Assembly (NCBI GenBank): GCA_009746045.1 | Contig: RPFO01000213.1 | Coordinates: 5,904,927 to 5,968,926, forward strand | Direction: 5' to 3' | DNA: 64,000 bases | Origin: Mesostigma viride | Taxonomy: Eukaryota; Streptophyta; Mesostigmatophyceae; Mesostigmatales; Mesostigmataceae | Shown: one piece after another, positions 1-38,600 of the stretch | Layout of the letters: the number at the start of each line of letters is the position of its first letter | Position numbering within the stretch: the stretch's first letter is position 1 | Notes under the pieces: model-generated | Databases searched by the model: none | Told to the model about the DNA's origin: nothing | The model's input: the letters and a program-made list of their open reading frames with translations, nothing else | Program-made: the position numbers and the translations under genes

Positions 1-19451
<19,451 letters not shown>

Positions 19452-21120
19452 CCGGACGGCGGCTAGGGGTAAGCAAGGGGTTGCCCTCCGGGAGCTGGTG
19501 AGGGGCAGTAAGTGAAGTCACAGAGGGGTAGTGGCGACGGGTTGTAGTTAAATTGCAGACCGGTTCCCAGGAGGTGCAACGCGTTGTCATGGGGCATACC
19601 AGTTACACTTGTGAAGGGCAGGGGGGCAGAAAGAGGGAGACCGGGGGGGACAGGGGGGGCGCATGGTGGGGGCTGAAGGGGAGCTAAGGAGGCAACCCAA
19701 ATATACCAAATAAAATATGTACCAAATATACCAAATATAATATGCGCTGGTTGTCTCCTTGATACTTACAGCGTGATCAGTGCATACTATGGGTGCCTAG
19801 ATAAGTACTTACGGCATCTCAAGCGGGGCATGTCACCAACAGATGCGGAGCATCAATCGTGTTGCCCCTCGTTTTGATTCTTACGGCTCACGTAAGTTAT
19901 CCAGGCCACTGGCAGGAACATAACAAAAATTAATCAATATTCTGGTTCCCCATAGTCCTTGCCATAGTTCTCCCCATAGTTCTTGGCTAGTTTCCCATAG
20001 TCCTTGCCATAGTTGTCCCCATAGTTCTTGGCTAGTTCCCCATAGTCCTCGCCATAGTTCTCCCCATAGTTCTTGCATAGTTCCCCATAGTCCTTGCCAT
20101 AGTTCTCCCCATAGTTCCCCATAGTCCTTGCCATAGTTCTCCCCATAGTTGCCCATAGTCCTTGCCATAGTTCTCCCCATAGTTCCTGCATAGTTCCCCA
20201 TAGTTCTTCCCACGTGCTTTCCCAATCACACATCAGCGCTGCCACGGTGCCATAATGAGAGCAAACCGTGTCATGTTGCCGGGGAATTCCTTAAGGACAC
20301 ATTCCCTGCCAATAAAATCTACACACAGTTTATAAGACCCATTGGCCACATGTCACGCAAGCTACCGCATGAGGCTCAGACAAGCTTAATAGACAGGATA
20401 GGCACGGACCTGGGAGTATATTGCGCCGCAGGCAACCATAGCCCCTACCGCTGGAATAGCCATCTCAAGACACAAGGAAACAGCGCATTTTTCAACCACC
20501 CCCCTAACAGGGCGGCATACGCAAGCGTAATGGAGAGCTTACCGTCAAAAGGCGACTTCTATTTCCAGCAGCTGTTGTGCGGTTCTCCCGTCATATTTTC
20601 TTATAAAGCCTTATGTATTTACTGTTATCAAAGCCGTGCTACTGCACACAAGCCACAGTAGTGCTGCATCCCCTGTTTTACTGGCAGTAAAGAGACCAAA
20701 CCAACGTCGGCACATCAACCCGATCAACTTTGTGCATGCTTGCCTTTATCTACAGCGAAAAGTCTGTGAAAGGACGCAAATGGGGCCAATGTGCATCTCC
20801 CGCGGAGTTCCGCATTACATAGTTAGGCAGCATTCCCAAAGCCGTCGCCCAGCCAACATTGAACTAATAACCTTTTCGCGATCATCGCAGTCTCCTATCC
20901 CGACAAAGGAAAATTCGTCATCTTTCCGACTTTGTTTGAGAGACCGAATCACAGCTGTGAGTTGGACGCCATAGTCGGGGAACGCTTGCCAGCAAGCGGC
21001 TTTTATAATCGAGCGAGACAGGAGCTTACTGTACTCCTCTAGTAGCAAAGGGCTCCGGTGATGAACGTTGCTGCCATCCGCGCCTGCTGCCATCTGCCAG
21101 AAAAGTGACCAACCTGTTGT
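19452..21120. other. Intergenic region without recognised gene
   Basis: This region should hold the promoter and 5' leader of the minus-strand BAH-RRM gene. Short open frames at 20350-20661, 20636-20974 and 20815-21174 have no recognisable domain. A minisatellite occupies 19945-20210. Confidence 0.6.
19945..20210. repeat. CCATAGTCCTTGCCATAGTT minisatellite
   Basis: Variable 24-51 bp units built from CCATAGTCCTTG and CCATAGTTCTCC with TTGGCTAG or TTGCATAG spacers. Confidence 0.85.
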
Positions 21121-21125
21121 TGTTG

Positions 21126-21352
21126 TGTGGGCGGTTCCGCTTACGGCACTGTAGATAGCAGCTGATGGGAACATGCAGAAAACTTAGGACCGCTAGCCCC
21201 TGCGCGGGTTTGAACTGGAGTTTTTGTAAACATCAGACACTGATTTCTTCAGACGATGCACAAGGCTGGGCGCGGCGCAGCGTGCGCAAGGCTGGCGTGC
21301 GCAAGGCTGGGGAGTGCGCGAGGCTGGGAGTGCGCAAGGCTGGGCGCGGCGC
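21126..21352 (+). repeat. Partial copy of the 218-bp satellite family plus GC-rich tail
   Basis: 21126-21216 matches the last part of the 218-bp unit found at 43.9-45.7 kb (GTGTGGGCGGTTCCGCTTAC to GCGCGGGTTTGAACTGG). 21217-21352 (AGTTTTTGTAAACATCAGAC, then GCGCAAGGCTGG repeats) recurs in inverse orientation at 43727-43903. Both loci have CTGTTGTTGTTG beside the satellite part, so this is a dispersed repeat family of unknown class. Confidence 0.7.
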
Positions 21353-21554
21353 GACTTGACAGCTACCCACTGGTGCGGCGTAAAACTCCAACCGACGTAA
21401 AAGTGTGGCTTGCAAAAGGCGCCAAATTTTGAGCAAGCAGGACTTGGGTCAAATTCGCCGATGCGACCTCTGGTGATCATGGCCGCAACTAGCCGACTGC
21501 AATCCTCGTGAAGAACGTCGCGGCTTGCGATTTCATTTCATAGGCACTATCATC

Positions 21555-26767
<5,213 letters not shown>

Positions 26768-27016
26768 ACTGCCCCGTGCGCAAGGTAATTGCTTGTTAGA
26801 AGAATGCGCGCATCATGTGTTGATGCGCCTCTCGATTACATGACCCCATGAAATTAGTTTGGTGTATAAATATACATATAATTTAATGTTGTATGCATCA
26901 AATAAGGGGTTAGTTAGCCTCTCACCGTCTCAAGTAACCCAGTGGGTGAACGGTTAATGGGTCGGCTACGGTTATTGGGTTGTTTTATAGGGTCCCGAGG
27001 TTAAGGTTGATAAACG

Positions 27017-30000
27017 TTGCTCGAACTCATTCCATGTTGTTTGCTGTCTCACTTAGTCTTGTTCACACACTACACTTGCTATTGTGTCTCATTGCACAGG
27101 GACGCTCCACGGGACATAGGAGGGGATTGCGATCTTGCCAAGAATATGCCGACGGGGCCTTGGGAATCCTGGGTCGCCGCTCGTGCCGCAATTCAATCAT
27201 GGGCTGATCATGGTGAGCATGGAGCCTTCGCGTTATGCGCCCGCTACGTGGCTCAGAGCAGAACAGAGCGCCGGGAATTCTGGTGCGATGGTTGCGGTGT
27301 AGCTAATCATCAAGGCAAAAAACAGACAACATCCAAGAAGACGAATTGTGAGTGGCGAGTTGTGATTGCAAAGCGGAAGGATGGGATGTTTTATGTCACA
27401 AAATACCCATTGCCCGTGACAAGCCTAAAGCCAGGGCACCTTCCCACTGGCCACAATCATGAGCTAAGACGTCCCGGGACCATTGCTGCTCTCTTGGACC
27501 CCATGCTTCGAAAGCTGCCTGATGAGGTGAAGGCAAGGATATTGTTGTGCAGGAAGAGCGGGGTCGACCTGCCAACAATCCTGACAATGATCGATAAGGA
27601 ATTTGGGGAAAACCGCACGTGGATTGATAGCGATGTCAGGAATTTCCTGCGGCGGTCTCCTGAAGATAACTTGTCGTCTGCGTCGAAGTTGGTCTCCTGG
27701 TGCTATGCCCAGCAAGATGCCGATCCTCGTTTCTACTGGAAGCATGCTGTTGATGGCAACAACCGGCTCAACCTTCTTTTCTACGCGACGGGGGACATGA
27801 GGGAGCGTTATGCCATGGCTTGTGATTCCCAGGCGGTTTCTGTTGACGCGACCCACGGCACGAATAATCATGGCATGAAGCTAATCTTCTTCACGGGTGT
27901 GTCTCCTTACGGGAAAAATGACATTTATGGAGTTGCCCTAACAGTGTCGGAGCACGAGCAGGCATTTGGCTGGATATGGGACCAGTTCGCTGAGTGCATG
28001 CATGGGCACTTGCCGAAGGTTGCCATCACCGACGAAGACCAGGCCATGGCATTGGCGATTACAAAGCGAGGAATCACTCATCATCTTTGTATATTCCACC
28101 TCTTCATCATGAATGTGACAAAGAACATGAGGCGTTGCTTCGGTGACGAAGCTGCGTGGGAGAAGTTTTACCTGGCATTGTGGCGGCTACGCAACCAAAC
28201 CGATCTTCGCAGCCGTGAGCACTTTGACAGAGATTTTTTGCAGGTCCTTCTTCTCCTTCCCCAGAAGTATTGGGGCCCCAAATGCCGCACGTTGGCCCAT
28301 TGGTCCAACCTGCCCTACCTCCAGGCTGGTCATGTCCCTCGTCATCCTCGCATGTTGAATGCGCACGTTGAAAAGGATGACATGTTGCGCCTCGGACGTT
28401 TGACAGCCAGCCTGCTTGCCGCCGTCTTGGGTATGTTTGAAAGCGATGTCGCTGGCCACTTTGGTTTCAAATGCGGACACGCTCGTGTGATAGAAGCATT
28501 GCGGCACCTGCGCCGCGAGTCTGCTAGCTGTACAGAAGATCTGATTACTCGTGTGCGTTTGTGCTACGGCATCATGCACGAGTCAACTGCCAAGTCAGAT
28601 TTTCTGGACAGCTTCCCGGATGCTACCATGACATCATGCCCCACGGCGGTCTCACAAGACGACAGTCGGTTTGCAGCGACGACGGATGGCTTGGTGCAGG
28701 GTTGGGTTTCATTGGCTGACAAGACATGCACGTACGATGATGGCGTCCTACTTGAAGTCAAGACCCACCCTACGTTCATGGAGGGGCCGACCTTGCGTGC
28801 TGGGGAGGAACGGTACGTATGTTTCAATCCAATTTACCACCGCAACACTGTAAAGAGCCGGTATGGACACCCACAGCTCTGCACACATCTTGATTATCCA
28901 AGCAATTAGTGTACAAGTGTTTCGCCTCCGTGGCTTACCATTATGCATCATCAGCACAACAAGTTTTAACAGTGATTGCAAACCACGGTTTATTATGTGT
29001 CATGCAAGGTCTACCAAAAGGCGGTGTCACCATTGCATTTTTAGGCCCAAATGCATGTGTCACCCGAAATGCATCTAAACCTTAAACCTTCCTCAACCTT
29101 TTCATGAAACAATCAAAGGTTCATTACAATATCTGATTTTCTTGCCAACTAGTTTTGCCTGTTGGCTTAGCCCCCCAACATGGCCCGGGTAGCACGTGTT
29201 CGCCGCCCTCATCAGGGGGAATAGTATCACATTTGGTCAATAGGCCATACCAAGTCATGCTTGTTGCCCCAACCAACTAGAGCATATTCTCAATGCCCAT
29301 TCCCGCCATCCAAGCTATGCCTCCTGTTTACCGCCGCAACACCGGTTGCCAGCAGCCCATTACTCACTTCACCCGCCGCTTGCTACACAAGGCCTTGCCG
29401 CCTTGCCCAACATGCTGCCTGCTTCGCCTCGTTCGGCCGAATTTCGCAAGTAACCTTGCAGTTCCAAGTACCTCAGGTTTGCTTGACATTCCCCCTCCCT
29501 CACCCCCTCCCACCCCCCCTCCCTCCCTTTTAGAAGCTACATACACCGCTACGTTCAAGAAGTATAAGTATTTATCTATATATTATACAAAGTTGACAAG
29601 ATATTTATCACACACTTAGTTTCAGTTGGCTAACTCGCTTTCTATGTCGTGTGCCCAAGGGGCTTTTTGTTGTGCATCGATGAATTACGCCAGACATAGG
29701 TGTAACTTTTCTGTACATGTTCTTGTTGTCGCTCTGTTGACTTGTTGTCGCTTCACAGGCAATGCACTATTGTGTGGAAGGACGCGCATCCCCTGGAGAA
29801 GATGCGACTGTACCATTTTGCCCAGCTTCAGTGGCAAATGAAGGTGAAGAATATGCGTTGTGGCCTTCTCCTCAGCTGGACGATGGAGAACGGCATGCGT
29901 GTGTTCGAGGTGCGTCGAAGCGATGAGTGGTTGTCGCTAGCGACTGATATTGCGAACATCTTCTGGGACGAGTACGTAACCTACAAACAAAGCCCGGTGG

Positions 30001-31361
30001 AGAACTTTCAGAATCGTTTTCCTGGGTATACTTCCTTCATAGATCTTACACAACAACTTTGCGAGGTGGTAAACAGCGTCTTTGTACCCAGCTGCAGAGC
30101 CAAGATTGCTGAGGATGCGCGATTTGTGGCTGCTGGTAGTGATGGCTACAACCAGGTGTTTGACTTGTTGTATCCACCCGCCAAATGTGAGCGGTCTCAC
30201 ATGGACAAGCTGTATGACACCGCGCGTAAATGGGCCCGCCGCTTTACTTGGGGTGACTCAACATTTGGGATGAGCTCTTCCCAAAGGTCCGAGGTCACGC
30301 ACAACGCGATAAAAAACCGTGTGGACAAAACCACGCAGTTGGAGGAGCTCCCTGTTGTGCTGGCTGATTTGTGGCAACGGCGTGCGGAGTCACATGAGAT
30401 CGAGCTTTACCGTCGATCTAAGCACCACCTGAACCGCATCAGTCCCATAGCCCACCCGGTTTTGGTTGATGCTGAGACAAAGTTAGCCAAATATGCTTTT
30501 GACAAGCTGAAAATCCAGTTAGCAATGGCGTTTCATTACATAGTTGGTCCCGTGTATGATGGCAACCTGGTGGAGGTAAAGTTATCTCCAGAGAGCTCTG
30601 GGAGCCAGGCTCGCCGAGAACAACTGAAGGAGGATGAGCCTACGGTAGTGTCAAGGATTGTTACTCTTGGCAGCGACAAGCACCCCATTGCTTGCAGTTG
30701 TCAATATGTTGTCCACATGGGCCTCCCTTGCAGGCACGTGCTTGCTGTGGAGCTAATTGCTGTGTGGCTTCAAGCAAAGGCTCTGCCGTTGCAGTGTGTC
30801 CACCAGAAGTGGTTGTTGCCTTTAGATCAGGCAAATATGCGCAATGAGTCTTTCAAAGCGATGACAAGGCCGCAGCATCCTACACCCCGCTTGGTTGTTG
30901 ACCCAACCACCCCCTCCAACGTGGAGGTGACACCAAACTATGCCAACTTGATAGCCCTTAGCCGCCGCCTTGTTCAATTGGCGGTCGAGTCCCGTAAGGA
31001 AGTGGAAATCATGCAGCATATAGAGCGTGGAATTGAGATGTGTGTTTCCGACAACCCCGGTCTTCCAGCCACAACCCCGGGCCCTGCACAACCGATGATA
31101 GCTCAGCACCCACTCCCAGTCAATGCGCAAGCAACATCTGCGCCAACCCAACAGCCCTTGTTATGTGGCAACCCACCAATCGCAAAGCCGCGGGGAAGGC
31201 CTAAGGTCCACGGGGCTCAGTCTAGGAGGCACCGCAGTGCTTGCGAGCCGGATAGAGCAGCTAGTCGCAAAGGCAAGCAGCCTCGTAGTGCAACTGCACA
31301 GTGTGAAGAGGGGCCTATTTCCAAAAAGCCATTCTTCCGTGGCTCCCACCCTACCTCCTAG
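27017..31361 (+). CDS. Mutator-like (MULE/FAR1-type) transposase, copy 1
   Basis: Two open frames, 27017-28909 and 29742-31361, join through one intron: donor CG|GTACGT at 28813 and acceptor TTCACAG ending at 29758. Phases fit, giving about 1,100 codons. Near the start is a FAR1-like zinc-binding region (CDGCGVANH..CEWRV..HNHEL). It is followed by the MULE catalytic core (VSVDATHGTNNHG, then AITDEDQAM and HLCIFHLF), the FTWGDSTFGMSSSQRSEVTHN region of FAR1/MULE proteins and, after the intron, a SWIM zinc finger (CSCQYVVHMGLPCRH). The C-terminal tail is basic. Known: such proteins cut and reinsert Mutator-class DNA transposons; FAR1/FHY3 are domesticated relatives. The first ATG at 27017 may lie upstream of an acceptor at 27099; ATG 27146 (MPTGPWESW) is an alternative start. 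No terminal inverted repeats were identified. The frames look undamaged. Confidence 0.85.
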
Positions 31362-33015
31362 TTCATCCCCTTCAATTAGTCCATCCCAGCCTTGTCCATT
31401 GTACCACTCGGTCACGAGATAGCTGCCCTTGGGTGGTGCCATGTCCGACGGATGAGTTAAAATGTTGTTATTGTATTAAAGCATGGATAAAATAATTGCA
31501 TTTTCATTTTAGCAACATCAAAGAGACAACATAACATGTTCATAATTCAATTGTGATTGATTTGGGTTTGATAAACAGTGCTCTCAACGTTTTCCAATTC
31601 ATCTACACCTTAGTCATGAATTTCAATACAAAATGCTAGTGGGATGGTGATGCATGGAGCATGAATTAATGGATTAAAATATTTACTCATATAATTTTAA
31701 CACCTAAAAAGTGATTTCAGTCGTCACATGCAATGTTGGGCTACCACCTCTTTTGTTTTGGAATTTTGGCACAGTATCGAGAAAGAGGTAATTCCAAAGT
31801 TTGCCAATGACTGCATGGTCTCGGAGCTAAACCAAGAGTTGTGTGTACGACCCTCATTTGTCGTGGCATGATCCACGTAGGGTCTGAGTACAAGGCTAAC
31901 CAGGACAGTCATAATGCGTACACTCTATGCTCCTAGTACTTGTTGATATTGACATATTCTCCAGATTTCTGGCCTGCGCCGGTAGTCGCTTTGATATTGC
32001 ATTCATTATGCTCACGTGATGCATGTCACGATAATATTATACTGTCTAACGTATTAGTTGCATTGAATTGAAACGTTACTCCGTTGGGAGATCACGTAAC
32101 ACATGTCCGGTAGTCTGTAATATTAAGGCAGATGGTGCGCAAGGATAGATGGCAAGTAGTGATGAAGGAGACCACCCCCAAGTCTGTGGGGGCTCCGCGT
32201 GTGACCAAGTATGGCATTCATAGCGATTCGGGCCGCGGTGCCCACACCCCTGTAACTAGGACCTAGATAGCTTATACCATCCATTCCATCCCATGTTCCC
32301 CTCCCACTGAGGACTTATGCTCACGTGACGCAGTCACGTGTCTATTAATTAATTAATTAATGTCCGGTAGGGGCACCTCGGGTAACCCGCTACGGTCGGC
32401 ACAGTGCCACCGGCCGCGGGGCCCACAATCCTGCTACCCGTGCTTAGATAGTTTCTTTCGCATGTCATCCATTCCCTTCATGAGGATACTGCTCACGCAG
32501 TCACGTGGTATTAATTAATTAATTAAATGTCCGTGAGAGGGGGTACATGGTCTATAAGCGTGCTAAGCAACAACCTGCAAATGATGTAAACTTAATAATG
32601 CTCACGTGATGTTTGTTAATTATAATATTGATAATTGTCTCTTGTTCACGTGGTTCAGTCACGTTCTTATCGCACGCAATTGATAGCACTGTTACGAGTT
32701 AACCCACCTCTATGTGAGAACCTGTACGTCTCCACCGTTGGCACTCGAATGGTACCTATCACCACTAAAGATGATTTAGAGGAATCGTTCGCGACAGCTA
32801 GATTGCAATGAAGCTTGATACATGTTCAGCTGCAATAAAACACATTTCCCAATTAACACAAGCAACAGCTATTGTGTGGGTCGACAACAACCAACTAACT
32901 ATGAGCCCAACTCGAACGTATCGACGTTGGCTAGACTGCCATTATTGTTCTCACGACAGACCATACATTGAGGTGCTCACAGAACGCTGGCACCAAGGGC
33001 AGAGGACATACAGGT
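31362..33015. other. AT-rich 3' flank with CACGTG repeats, copy 1
   Basis: No gene seen. From about 32005 to 32680 a degenerate block repeats CTCACGTGA or TCACGTG palindromes with TTAATTAATTAA and ATGTCCG(G/T) segments, at least five times. It may be subterminal sequence of the Mutator-like element (inference). Confidence 0.5.
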
Positions 33016-33019
33016 AAAA

Positions 33020-33420
33020 ACCATGACATGAGTAGGAACGGGCATGGCATGACTAGGAACGTGTACAGCATGACTAGGAACGGGTATGGCATGACTAGGA
33101 AGTAGGAACAGGTATGGCATGACTAGGAAAGAGCATGGCATGACTAGGAACGGGCATGGCATGACTAGGAACGGGTGTGGCATGACTAGGAACGGGTACA
33201 GCATGACTAGGAACGGGTATGGCATGACTAGGAATGAGTATGTCATGACTCGGAACGGGTATGGCATGACTCGGAACGACCATGGCATGACTAGGAACGG
33301 GTACAGCATGACTAGGAACGGGTATGGCATGACTAGGAATGAAGTATGCATGACGGAACGGGTATGGCATGACTCGGAACGACCATGGCATGACTAGGAA
33401 CGGGTATGGCATGACTAGGA
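33020..33420. repeat. 21-bp minisatellite GGCATGACTAGGAACGGGTAT, copy 1
   Basis: About 19 units with variation at a few sites (CGGGTA, CGACCA, TGAGTA, CTCGGAAC). The array stops abruptly at the third, indel-rich transposase fragment and is much shorter than its counterpart at 41640-42443. Confidence 0.9.
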
Positions 33421-35296
33421 AACCCAACATGGCCCGGGGTAGCACGTGTTTCGCCCCCTCATACAGCGGGAATAGTATCACTTTTGGTCATAGGACCATT
33501 ACCAAAGTCATCGCTTGTTGCCCAACCAACTAGAGCATATTCTTTCAATGCCATTCCCAGTCCAAGCTAATGCCTCCTGTTGATATGCGCTACATCAGGT
33601 ACAGTGAAGCTTGTTGCCAGCAGCATTGAGCATGATCCACGTTCCCCCTCAGCTTGGGTATATATGGAGCTCAAAGACGTAATCGCATTGTGTAGTGGCC
33701 TTGCCTTGAGACCTGCAAATCGCGCATTGCTGCGCTGGCGTCTGTTTCTCGTCGTTTCGTGGGAACTGGCTATCAGGTCCATAGTGGGTGAATGAGGCTG
33801 CGACGTTAATCGGTGCGATGGGCAGACGCAGAGGCCATAGGCCGAATTTCGGGCAAGTAACCTTGCAGTTCCAAGTACCTCAGGTTTGCTTGACATTCCC
33901 CTCCCTCACCCCCTCCCACCTCCCTCCCCTTTAGAAGCTACATACACCGCTACGTTCAAGAGTATAAGTATTTTCTATATATTTAACAAAGTTTGACAAG
34001 TATTATCACACACTTAGTTTTATGTATCACTTCACGCTGTCGCTTCTATGTCTGTGCCATAGGTGTTTGTTGTGCATCGTGAATTAGCTCAGGACATGAG
34101 TGTTTAACTCTGATCATCTGTTGTACGAGCTCTGTTGACTTGTTGTCGGCTTCACAGGCAATGCACATTGTGTGGAAGGACGCGCATCCCCTGGAGAAGA
34201 TGCGACTGTACCATTTTGCCCAGCTTCAGTGGAAATGAAGTGAAGAATATGCGTTGTGGCTTCTCCTCAGCTGGACGATGGAGAACGCATGCGTGTGTTC
34301 GAGGTGCGTCGAAGCGATGAGTGGTTGTCGCTAGCGACTGATATTGCGAACATCTTCTGGACGAGTACGTAACCTAACAAACAAAGCCGTGGAGAACTTT
34401 CAGAATCGTTTCCTGGTATACTCCTTTCATAGATCTTACACAACAACTTTGCGAGGTGGTAAACAGGCTTTGTACCCAGCTGCAGAGCCAAGATTGCTGA
34501 GGATGCGCGATTTGTGGCTGCTGGTAGTGATGGCTCAACCAGGTGTTTGACTTGTTGTATCCACCGCCAAATGTGAGCGGTCTCACATGGACAAGCTGTA
34601 TGACACCGCGCGCGTAAATGGGCCCGCCGCTTTTACTTGGGGTGACTCAACATTTGGGATGAGCTCTTCCCAAAGGTCCGAGGTCACGCACAACGCGATA
34701 AAAACCGTGTGGACAAAACCACGCAGTTGGAGAGCTCCCTGTTGTGCTGGCTGATTTGTGGCAACGGCGTGCGGATCACATGAGATCGAGCTTTACCGTC
34801 GATCTAAGCCCACCTGAACCGCATCAGTCCCATAGCCCACCCGGTTTTGGTTGATGCTGAGACAAAGTTAGCCAAATATGCTTTTGACAAGCTGAAAATC
34901 CAGTTAGCAATGGCGTTTCATTACATAGTTGGTCCCGTGTATGATGGCAACCTGGTGGAGGTAAAGTTATCTCCAGAGAGCTCTGGAGCCAGGCTCGCCG
35001 AGAAAACTGAAGGAGATGAGCCTACGGTAGTGTCAAGGATTGTTACTCTTGGCAGCGACAAGCACCCCATTGCTTGCAGTTGTCAATATGTTGTCACATG
35101 GCCTCCCTTGCAGGCACGTGCTTGCTGTGGAGCTAATTGCTGTGTGGCTTCAAGCAAAGGCTCTGCCGTTGCAGTGTGTCCACCAGAATGGTTGTTGCCT
35201 TTAGATCAGGCAATATGCGCAATGAGTCTTCAAAGCGATGACAAGGCGCAGCATCCTACACCCCGCTTGGTTTTGACCCAACACCCCCTCCAACGG
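33421..35296 (+). pseudogene. Indel-riddled partial copy of the Mutator-like transposase
   Basis: Corresponds to about 29172-30919 of the first transposase gene (intron end plus most of exon 2, through the SWIM finger). Many single-base losses fall in short runs: GGCAAATGAAGG appears as GGAAATGAAG, GGCCTTCTCC as GGCTTCTCC. About 260 bp (33585-33845) replace about 130 bp of the other copies. The reading frame is lost early and open only in parts (34847-35270). The segment from 34830 to 34980 is nearly error-free. It ends at 35296, directly fused to the second 8.6-kb block inside the 362-bp repeat. It is either a decayed transposon copy or uncorrected long-read sequence. Confidence 0.8.
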
Positions 35297-35625
35297 GCGA
35301 GCTGCCCCGGTCCCAACAGCGGGGCTGGCGTCGCGCCCGCGCCGGGGCTCAGCCCCCCCCAACGGCCGCCTTACTGACTGCCCCGTGCGCAAGGTAATTG
35401 CTTGTTAGAAGAATGCGCGCATCATGTGTTGATGCGCCTCTCGATTACATGACCCCATGAAATTAGTTTGGTGTATAAATATACATATAATTTAATGTTG
35501 TATGCATCAAATAAGGGGTTAGTTAGCCTCTCACCGTCTCAAGTAACCCAGTGGGTGAACGGTTAATGGGTCGGCTACGGTTATTGGGTTGTTTTATAGG
35601 GTCCCGAGGTTAAGGTTGATAAACG

Positions 35626-38600
35626 TTGCTCGAACTCATTCCATGTTGTTTGCTGTCTCACTTAGTCTTGTTCACACACTACACTTGCTATTGTGTCTCA
35701 TTGCACAGGGACGCTCCACGGGACATAGGAGGGGATTGCGATCTTGCCAAGAATATGCCGACGGGGCCTTGGGAATCCTGGGTCGCCGCTCGTGCCGCAA
35801 TTCAATCATGGGCTGATCATGGTGAGCATGGAGCCTTCGCGTTATGCGCCCGCTACGTGGCTCAGAGCAGAACAGAGCGCCGGGAATTCTGGTGCGATGG
35901 TTGCGGTGTAGCTAATCATCAAGGCAAAAAACAGACAACATCCAAGAAGACGAATTGTGAGTGGCGAGTTGTGATTGCAAAGCGGAAGGATGGGATGTTT
36001 TATGTCACAAAATACCCATTGCCCGTGACAAGCCTAAAGCCAGGGCACCTTCCCACTGGCCACAATCATGAGCTAAGACGTCCCGGGACCATTGCTGCTC
36101 TCTTGGACCCCATGCTTCGAAAGCTGCCTGATGAGGTGAAGGCAAGGATATTGTTGTGCAGGAAGAGCGGGGTCGACCTGCCAACAATCCTGACAATGAT
36201 CGATAAGGAATTTGGGGAAAACCGCACGTGGATTGATAGCGATGTCAGGAATTTCCTGCGGCGGTCTCCTGAAGATAACTTGTCGTCTGCGTCGAAGTTG
36301 GTCTCCTGGTGCTATGCCCAGCAAGATGCCGATCCTCGTTTCTACTGGAAGCATGCTGTTGATGGCAACAACCGGCTCAACCTTCTTTTCTACGCGACGG
36401 GGGACATGAGGGAGCGTTATGCCATGGCTTGTGATTCCCAGGCGGTTTCTGTTGACGCGACCCACGGCACGAATAATCATGGCATGAAGCTAATCTTCTT
36501 CACGGGTGTGTCTCCTTACGGGAAAAATGACATTTATGGAGTTGCCCTAACAGTGTCGGAGCACGAGCAGGCATTTGGCTGGATATGGGACCAGTTCGCT
36601 GAGTGCATGCATGGGCACTTGCCGAAGGTTGCCATCACCGACGAAGACCAGGCCATGGCATTGGCGATTACAAAGCGAGGAATCACTCATCATCTTTGTA
36701 TATTCCACCTCTTCATCATGAATGTGACAAAGAACATGAGGCGTTGCTTCGGTGACGAAGCTGCGTGGGAGAAGTTTTACCTGGCATTGTGGCGGCTACG
36801 CAACCAAACCGATCTTCGCAGCCGTGAGCACTTTGACAGAGATTTTTTGCAGGTCCTTCTTCTCCTTCCCCAGAAGTATTGGGGCCCCAAATGCCGCACG
36901 TTGGCCCATTGGTCCAACCTGCCCTACCTCCAGGCTGGTCATGTCCCTCGTCATCCTCGCATGTTGAATGCGCACGTTGAAAAGGATGACATGTTGCGCC
37001 TCGGACGTTTGACAGCCAGCCTGCTTGCCGCCGTCTTGGGTATGTTTGAAAGCGATGTCGCTGGCCACTTTGGTTTCAAATGCGGACACGCTCGTGTGAT
37101 AGAAGCATTGCGGCACCTGCGCCGCGAGTCTGCTAGCTGTACAGAAGATCTGATTACTCGTGTGCGTTTGTGCTACGGCATCATGCACGAGTCAACTGCC
37201 AAGTCAGATTTTCTGGACAGCTTCCCGGATGCTACCATGACATCATGCCCCACGGCGGTCTCACAAGACGACAGTCGGTTTGCAGCGACGACGGATGGCT
37301 TGGTGCAGGGTTGGGTTTCATTGGCTGACAAGACATGCACGTACGATGATGGCGTCCTACTTGAAGTCAAGACCCACCCTACGTTCATGGAGGGGCCGAC
37401 CTTGCGTGCTGGGGAGGAACGGTACGTATGTTTCAATCCAATTTACCACCGCAACACTGTAAAGAGCCGGTATGGACACCCACAGCTCTGCACACATCTT
37501 GATTATCCAAGCAATTAGTGTACAAGTGTTTCGCCTCCGTGGCTTACCATTATGCATCATCAGCACAACAAGTTTTAACAGTGATTGCAAACCACGGTTT
37601 TTATGTGTCATGCAAGGTCTACCAAAAGGCGGTGTCACCATTGCATTTTTAGGCCCAAATGCATGTGTCACCCGAAATGCATCTAAACCTTAAACCTTCC
37701 TCAACCTTTTCATGAAACAATCAAAGGTTCATTACAATATCTGATTTTCTCGCCAACTAGTTTTGCCTGTTGGCTTAGCCCCCCCAACATGGCCCGGGTA
37801 GCACGTGTTCGCCGCCCTCATCAGGGGGAATAGTATCACATTTGGTCAATAGGCCATACCAAGTCATGCTTGTTGCCCCAACCAACTAGAGCATATTCTC
37901 AATGCCCATTCCCGCCATCCAAGCTATGCCTCCTGTTTACCGCCGCAACACCGGTTGCCAGCAGCCCATTACTCACTTCACCCGCCGCTTGCTACACAAG
38001 GCCTTGCCGCCTTGCCCAACATGCTGCCTGCTTCGCCTCGTTCGGCCGAATTTCGCAAGTAACCTTGCAGTTCCAAGTACCTCAGGTTTGCTTGACATTC
38101 CCCCTCCCTCACCCCCTCCCACCCCCCCTCCCTCCCTTTTAGAAGCTACATACACCGCTACGTTCAAGAAGTATAAGTATTTATCTATATATTATACAAA
38201 GTTGACAAGATATTTATCACACACTTAGTTTCAGTTGGCTAACTCGCTTTCTATGTCGTGTGCCCAAGGGGCTTTTTGTTGTGCATCGATGAATTACGCC
38301 AGACATAGGTGTAACTTTTCTGTACATGTTCTTGTTGTCGCTCTGTTGACTTGTTGTCGCTTCACAGGCAATGCACTATTGTGTGGAAGGACGCGCATCC
38401 CCTGGAGAAGATGCGACTGTACCATTTTGCCCAGCTTCAGTGGCAAATGAAGGTGAAGAATATGCGTTGTGGCCTTCTCCTCAGCTGGACGATGGAGAAC
38501 GGCATGCGTGTGTTCGAGGTGCGTCGAAGCGATGAGTGGTTGTCGCTAGCGACTGATATTGCGAACATCTTCTGGGACGAGTACGTAACCTACAAACAAA

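Noticed and set aside
33020-33420. MTRNGYGMTRNG-type open frames here and at 41727-42338
   Set aside because: The 21-bp minisatellite is a multiple of three, so every frame stays open; no gene signal.
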